A stretch of DNA of 10,112 nucleotides from Candidatus Woesearchaeota archaeon. GTDB lineage: Archaea; Nanobdellota; Nanobdellia; SCGC-AAA011-G17; GW2011-AR17. The notes under the pieces were generated by a model. It was not told the DNA's origin. It ran no database searches and was given only the letters and a program-made list of their open reading frames with translations. Of this stretch, positions 7,218 through 10,112 are shown one piece after another. The translations under genes and the position numbers were made by a program. Positions within the stretch are counted from its first letter, which is position 1; every line of letters begins with the position of its first letter. The DNA lies in contig RFJO01000089.1 of the NCBI GenBank assembly GCA_003694495.1, positions 1 to 10,112 on the forward strand, in the 5' to 3' direction.

Positions 7218-9305
7218 CTAATTTTTCTTTACTTTAAGGAACTTAGCGTTAACCGCCACTATTATAGTGCTTAGTGACATCAACGCAGCGCCAACCGCAG
7301 GCGATATTAATATGTTATAGGCATTGTATAAAATACCAGCAGCCAAAGGTATTGCAATAAGGTTATATCCTGTTGCCCAGAAAAGGTTTTGTACCATTTT
7401 ATTATATGTGGCTTGGCCAAACAGGATTAAGGCGGCTACATCTTTCGGGTTACTATTGACTAAAATTATGTCTGCAGTTTCGGCAGCCACATCTGTCCCC
7501 GAGCCAATAGCAATTCCAACATCAGCTTGTGCTAATGCTGGCGCATCATTTATGCCATCACCAGTCATGGCCACAAATTCGCCTTGACTTTGAAGTTCTT
7601 TTATCTTTTCAAGTTTTTCGTGTGGTAAAACCTCTGCAAAAAAACCGTCTAGTTTTAATTTTTTTGCTACAACTTTAGCAATGTTTTTGTTATCTCCAGT
7701 CAACATCCAGCACTTTATTTTAGCTTCTTGCAGCAGTTTTATAGCTTCAAAAGATTCTTGTCTTATCTTGTCTGCAAGTGTAATGACCCCTATAATCTTT
7801 TTATTTACAATTACATAGACCAATGTTCCATCACTATTTATTTGTGCCTTTGGCAACTTAAGGTTATTTTTTATGATATAATTTTGGCTAACTAGTTTAA
7901 CATTTTTTCCGCCCACAAACCCTTCAACACCTTCACCCTTCATAACTTTAAAGTTGGTAACTTTTAATTCTTTAGCTTTTATTGATTTTGCTTTTTCTAT
8001 AATACCTTTTGCGATAGGGTGCTCGGACTTTTTTTCCAGTGAGGCAACTAATTCAATAAGTTTTTTTTCATCATATGTTTTGTCTAGGATTAAAGCAGAG
8101 GAAACACCAAACTTTCCTTCAGTCAGTGTTCCAGTTTTATCAAAAACTATAGTTGATATTTTTCTTGAGTTTTCAAAAGCTGTTCTGTTCCTTATCAAAA
8201 GCCCGTTCTTTGCTGATAATGATGTTGATACAGCACTAACTAAAGGTATTGCCAAACCCAACGCATGCGGGCAAGCGATAACCATCACAGTAGCCATCCT
8301 CTCAATAGCAAAAGCCAGTTCCGGACCGTAATATAGCCAGTAAACAAAAGTTCCTATACCTGTAGTTATGGCAACAATGGTAAGCCATTTTGCCGCCACG
8401 TCAGCCAACCTTTGTGTTTTTGATTTTGAGGCTTGCGCATCTTTCACAAGATTGATTACTTTGTTAAGGTAAGAATCTTTGCCAGTGCCTTTAACTTTTA
8501 CTTCTAATACTGAACCGTCATTTATAGAGCCACCTATAACCTTATCGCCTTTTTTCTTTAGCACAGGTTTTGATTCCCCGGTAAGCATGGACTCGTCAAT
8601 ATAACTTTCTCCTTTTACAACCACTCCGTCTGCTGGCACTTTTTCTCCGGCCTTGATAAGAATCAAATCTCCTTTTTTTATTTCAGACACTTTTACATCT
8701 ATTATTTTTCCATTTTTTATGATATGTGCAGTATCTGGCAGTAATTGCGCTAATTTTTCTAGAGCTTTAGATGCACCAAGCACAGATTTCATTTCAAGCC
8801 AGTGTCCTAAAAGCATAACATCAATCAAAGTGGCTAATTCCCAGAAAAAGAATTTGCCTTTCAACCCAAACACCACCGCAGAACTATAGAAGTAAGCTAC
8901 AGAAATTGCTAATGCAATTAATGTCATCATGCCAGGCTGTTTCTTTTTCAGTTCTCCTAATATTCCTTTAATAAACGGCCAACCGCCATAGAAAAAGATA
9001 AAGCTTGATAAAGCCCACAAGACAAATTTGTCCCCTGCAAAGCTATAACTAATTCTCAAGATATTCTGTATCAATGGAGATAGAAGTAGAATTGGCAGCG
9101 TGACAGCCGTTGACACTATAAACCTTTTTTTAAAATCTTTAACCATATGTTTATGATGTTCTGAATGGTCATGTTTTTTGTGCATAGAATGATTATGATC
9201 AGATGACTTCACATCCCCTGCTTTGACAAGTGTAGCACCATCCATTTTACAAGTGCCTGGATTATTATAATTCATCCCACATTTTGGGCACTTATATTTT
9301 ACCAT
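7218..9305 (-). CDS. copB: Copper-exporting P1B-type ATPase, CopB class
   Basis: Pumps copper out across the cytoplasmic membrane using ATP. The 695 residues show eight probable membrane helices: six in the first half, including the CPH ion path ACPHALG (344-350), and two at the end. The CPH motif, the late GYN (646-648) and MSLST (676-680) indicate the P1B-3 (CopB) subgroup rather than CPC-type CopA. The actuator has TGES (242-245), the phosphorylation site is DKTGT (389-393), the nucleotide domain has HP (429-430), and the hinge is GDGIND (582-587). The N-terminus starts with a small metal-binding-like module with Cys6, Cys9 and Cys19 but Asp22 where a fourth Cys is usual. It is followed by a cluster of eight His in residues 37-53, typical of CopB. 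The ATG overlaps the previous gene by 14 bases with no clear Shine-Dalgarno sequence, implying translational coupling. Silver or Cu(II) as the preferred ion cannot be excluded. Confidence 0.95.
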   Translation of the reverse strand: MVKYKCPKCGMNYNNPGTCKMDGATLVKAGDVKSSDHNHSMHKKHDHSEHHKHMVKDFKKRFIVSTAVTLPILLLSPLIQNILRISYSFAGDKFVLWALSSFIFFYGGWPFIKGILGELKKKQPGMMTLIALAISVAYFYSSAVVFGLKGKFFFWELATLIDVMLLGHWLEMKSVLGASKALEKLAQLLPDTAHIIKNGKIIDVKVSEIKKGDLILIKAGEKVPADGVVVKGESYIDESMLTGESKPVLKKKGDKVIGGSINDGSVLEVKVKGTGKDSYLNKVINLVKDAQASKSKTQRLADVAAKWLTIVAITTGIGTFVYWLYYGPELAFAIERMATVMVIACPHALGLAIPLVSAVSTSLSAKNGLLIRNRTAFENSRKISTIVFDKTGTLTEGKFGVSSALILDKTYDEKKLIELVASLEKKSEHPIAKGIIEKAKSIKAKELKVTNFKVMKGEGVEGFVGGKNVKLVSQNYIIKNNLKLPKAQINSDGTLVYVIVNKKIIGVITLADKIRQESFEAIKLLQEAKIKCWMLTGDNKNIAKVVAKKLKLDGFFAEVLPHEKLEKIKELQSQGEFVAMTGDGINDAPALAQADVGIAIGSGTDVAAETADIILVNSNPKDVAALILFGQATYNKMVQNLFWATGYNLIAIPLAAGILYNAYNILISPAVGAALMSLSTIIVAVNAKFLKVKKN

Positions 9306-9552
9306 TTTTGTTTAAACTGTTGTATATTTTTGCTAAGGGGTACATAAACACGAACGTTATTATTGCAGCTTCAATCATTCCAGCCAATATACCACTTATG
9401 CTTAATGAAAAAAACATATGCCATTGTTGCATCATGTTAACTGCACCGGTATATAAGCCAAAGTTTCCTGCAATGCCCAACACAAGCATTGCAAAAGCTG
9501 CAACAATTGATGCACTTGTTGCCCATGCGATTTCATTTAGTTTTTTTTGCAT
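9292..9552 (-). CDS. Two-helix membrane protein of the copper operon (DUF5676-like)
   Basis: The 86 residues form two hydrophobic helices, about 12-37 and 48-73, joined by a short loop with Met40, Met41, His45 and Met46, residues that could touch copper. The second helix has Gly54 and Gly58, spaced four apart, and ends in PLAKIYNSLN. This layout recalls the DUF5676 membrane proteins often found beside copper genes; the assignment is from memory of the pattern and unverified. A Shine-Dalgarno AGAGGA lies 5 nt before the ATG (9558-9563, minus). The start overlaps the Met-rich gene by 20 bases and the end overlaps copB by 14 bases, so all three are almost certainly cotranscribed. Its biochemical role is unknown; a helper in copper trafficking is inferred only from context. 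Confidence 0.8.
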   Translation of the reverse strand: MQKKLNEIAWATSASIVAAFAMLVLGIAGNFGLYTGAVNMMQQWHMFFSLSISGILAGMIEAAIITFVFMYPLAKIYNSLNKNGKI

Positions 9553-10009
9553 TTTTATCCTCTACTATTAACCTATATGTTAGCCAAAAAATTAAGCTAA
9601 AAATAAATGCTGCAATTGCAAAATATATAATTGCACCAAAATAATTCCATTGCCACATATTATATCCCATCATTCCGTTTGTTCCCATCATCATAATTTC
9701 AGACCTCCTACTATTCATCATTTGATTTTGTTCATTGTTTAAGCTATAATAATACTTTTTTCCCATTTGGATATGCATTTGCCTTAAGCTTTCTGAACCC
9801 TCTCCACCCATCATTTCATCCATCTCGTCATGCCTGTCACCTGCCATAAGCTCCATATAATAATCTCCAAGAATTTCAAAATCTTCATCGGTTAGATTAT
9901 TATAAGGCAAATTTTTGTCAATAATCTCTTGTGCTTTGTTTAAATCCCCATGTGCAAATGCAACGTGCATTAACAGAAGCAACAATATAATAAATATTTT
10001 AGTTTTCAT
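9533..10009 (-). CDS. Exported Met-rich, membrane-anchored putative copper-binding protein
   Basis: A 158-residue protein with a signal peptide (1-19, ending AFA) that would be cut before His20, a soluble domain outside the membrane, and one C-terminal helix (about 124-147) with a basic cytoplasmic end. Residues 52-118 carry 15 Met, several in pairs or triplets (66-67, 97-98, 106-108, 113-114), plus His60 and His79. Such Met/His clusters are typical of extracytoplasmic Cu(I)-binding proteins. The block GDYYMELM (48-55) and MMGGEGSESLRQMHIQMG (66-83) recall a recurrent uncharacterised prokaryotic family, from memory only. It is first in the copper operon and has the only strong Shine-Dalgarno sequence in the window. 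The likely role is to bind copper outside the cell membrane or to work with CopB. The N-terminal signal could instead be an uncleaved anchor. Confidence 0.85.
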   Translation of the reverse strand: MKTKIFIILLLLLMHVAFAHGDLNKAQEIIDKNLPYNNLTDEDFEILGDYYMELMAGDRHDEMDEMMGGEGSESLRQMHIQMGKKYYYSLNNEQNQMMNSRRSEIMMMGTNGMMGYNMWQWNYFGAIIYFAIAAFIFSLIFWLTYRLIVEDKNAKKTK

Positions 10010-10017
10010 GTTTTTTG

Positions 10018-10024
10018 TCCTCCT
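10018..10024 (-). promoter_or_regulatory. Strong Shine-Dalgarno for the copper operon
   Basis: The minus strand reads AGGAGGA, separated by 8 nt from the ATG at 10009. It fixes the start of the Met-rich gene and shows that this transcript has a leader, unlike most others in the window. Confidence 0.8.
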
Positions 10025-10042
10025 ATTTAATTAAACTTTTAG

Positions 10043-10063
10043 TTATATATATATTTTATTATA
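10043..10063 (-). promoter_or_regulatory. TATA region of the copper operon
   Basis: On the minus strand a TATAATAAAA (10054-10063) runs into an alternating TA stretch (10043-10053). Either could be the TATA box; transcription would begin about 25 nt downstream, giving a short leader that contains the Shine-Dalgarno sequence. Confidence 0.5.
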
Positions 10064-10080
10064 CCAACCACCACTATGCT

Positions 10081-10093
10081 TGTAATGGTTACA
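10081..10093. promoter_or_regulatory. Palindrome TGTAA-tgg-TTACA, candidate operator
   Basis: Perfect 5-base arms surround a 3-base spacer, about 18 bases upstream of the TATA region of the copper operon. The position suits an activator site for that operon, or an operator for a divergent gene beyond the window edge. It differs in orientation from the bacterial CopY box TACAnnTGTA, and no regulator gene is visible here. A 13-base palindrome can arise by chance. Confidence 0.3.
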
Positions 10094-10112
10094 TAAAAAA
10101 ACCAATTAATAT

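Noticed and set aside
7954..8331. A 125-residue open frame on the + strand within copB
   Set aside because: It lies wholly antisense to the conserved P-type ATPase core, has no recognisable motif, promoter or ribosome site, and is best explained as a shadow of the copB codon pattern.

Overview
The window reads as a compact, AT-rich archaeal chromosome segment. The tyrosyl-tRNA synthetase is of the archaeal type. It sits with a proteasome-activating nucleotidase, a LigT/ThpR RNA phosphodiesterase and a full Hef helicase-nuclease, a combination typical of Euryarchaeota and related DPANN lineages. TATA-like boxes lie about 26-28 nt before several start codons, as expected for leaderless archaeal transcripts. 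The short proteins and overlapping genes would suit a small-genome DPANN archaeon, but that placement is inference. No rRNA, tRNA, CRISPR array, insertion sequence or integrase was seen, and no gene-free stretch exceeds about 140 bases.

Region 1 (1-3601, mostly + strand) holds a tight four-gene operon: tyrS, pan, an arginase/agmatinase-family ureohydrolase and thpR. Its joins are an 11-base overlap, a 2-base gap and a 4-base ATGA overlap, and one promoter just before tyrS could serve all four. The likely 5' end of an unidentified minus-strand gene lies at bases 1-43 and would share this divergent promoter region. The genes cover tRNA charging, protein unfolding for the proteasome, guanidino/polyamine metabolism and RNA-end processing. 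They look like housekeeping genes packed together rather than one pathway.

Region 2 (3598-7179) holds hef (-), a small 89-residue membrane protein (+) and a slipin/SPFH protein (-). hef and the small gene diverge from a 103-base promoter region. Both convergent junctions, thpR/hef and small gene/slipin, overlap by exactly four bases, with one palindromic TTAA supplying both stop codons.

Region 3 (7218-10112, - strand) is a copper-handling operon, read from right to left. It starts with an exported Met-rich protein with a C-terminal membrane anchor, continues with a two-helix membrane protein and ends with a CopB-type (CPH motif) P1B ATPase with a His-rich N-terminus. The three reading frames overlap by 20 and 14 bases. 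Unlike the other transcription units here, this one has a strong Shine-Dalgarno sequence at its first gene. A TGTAA-tgg-TTACA palindrome lies just upstream of its TATA region and is a candidate operator. The likely scheme is that the Met-rich protein binds or delivers copper outside the membrane, the small protein assists, and the ATPase exports the metal. The slipin gene follows on the same strand but has its own TATA box.
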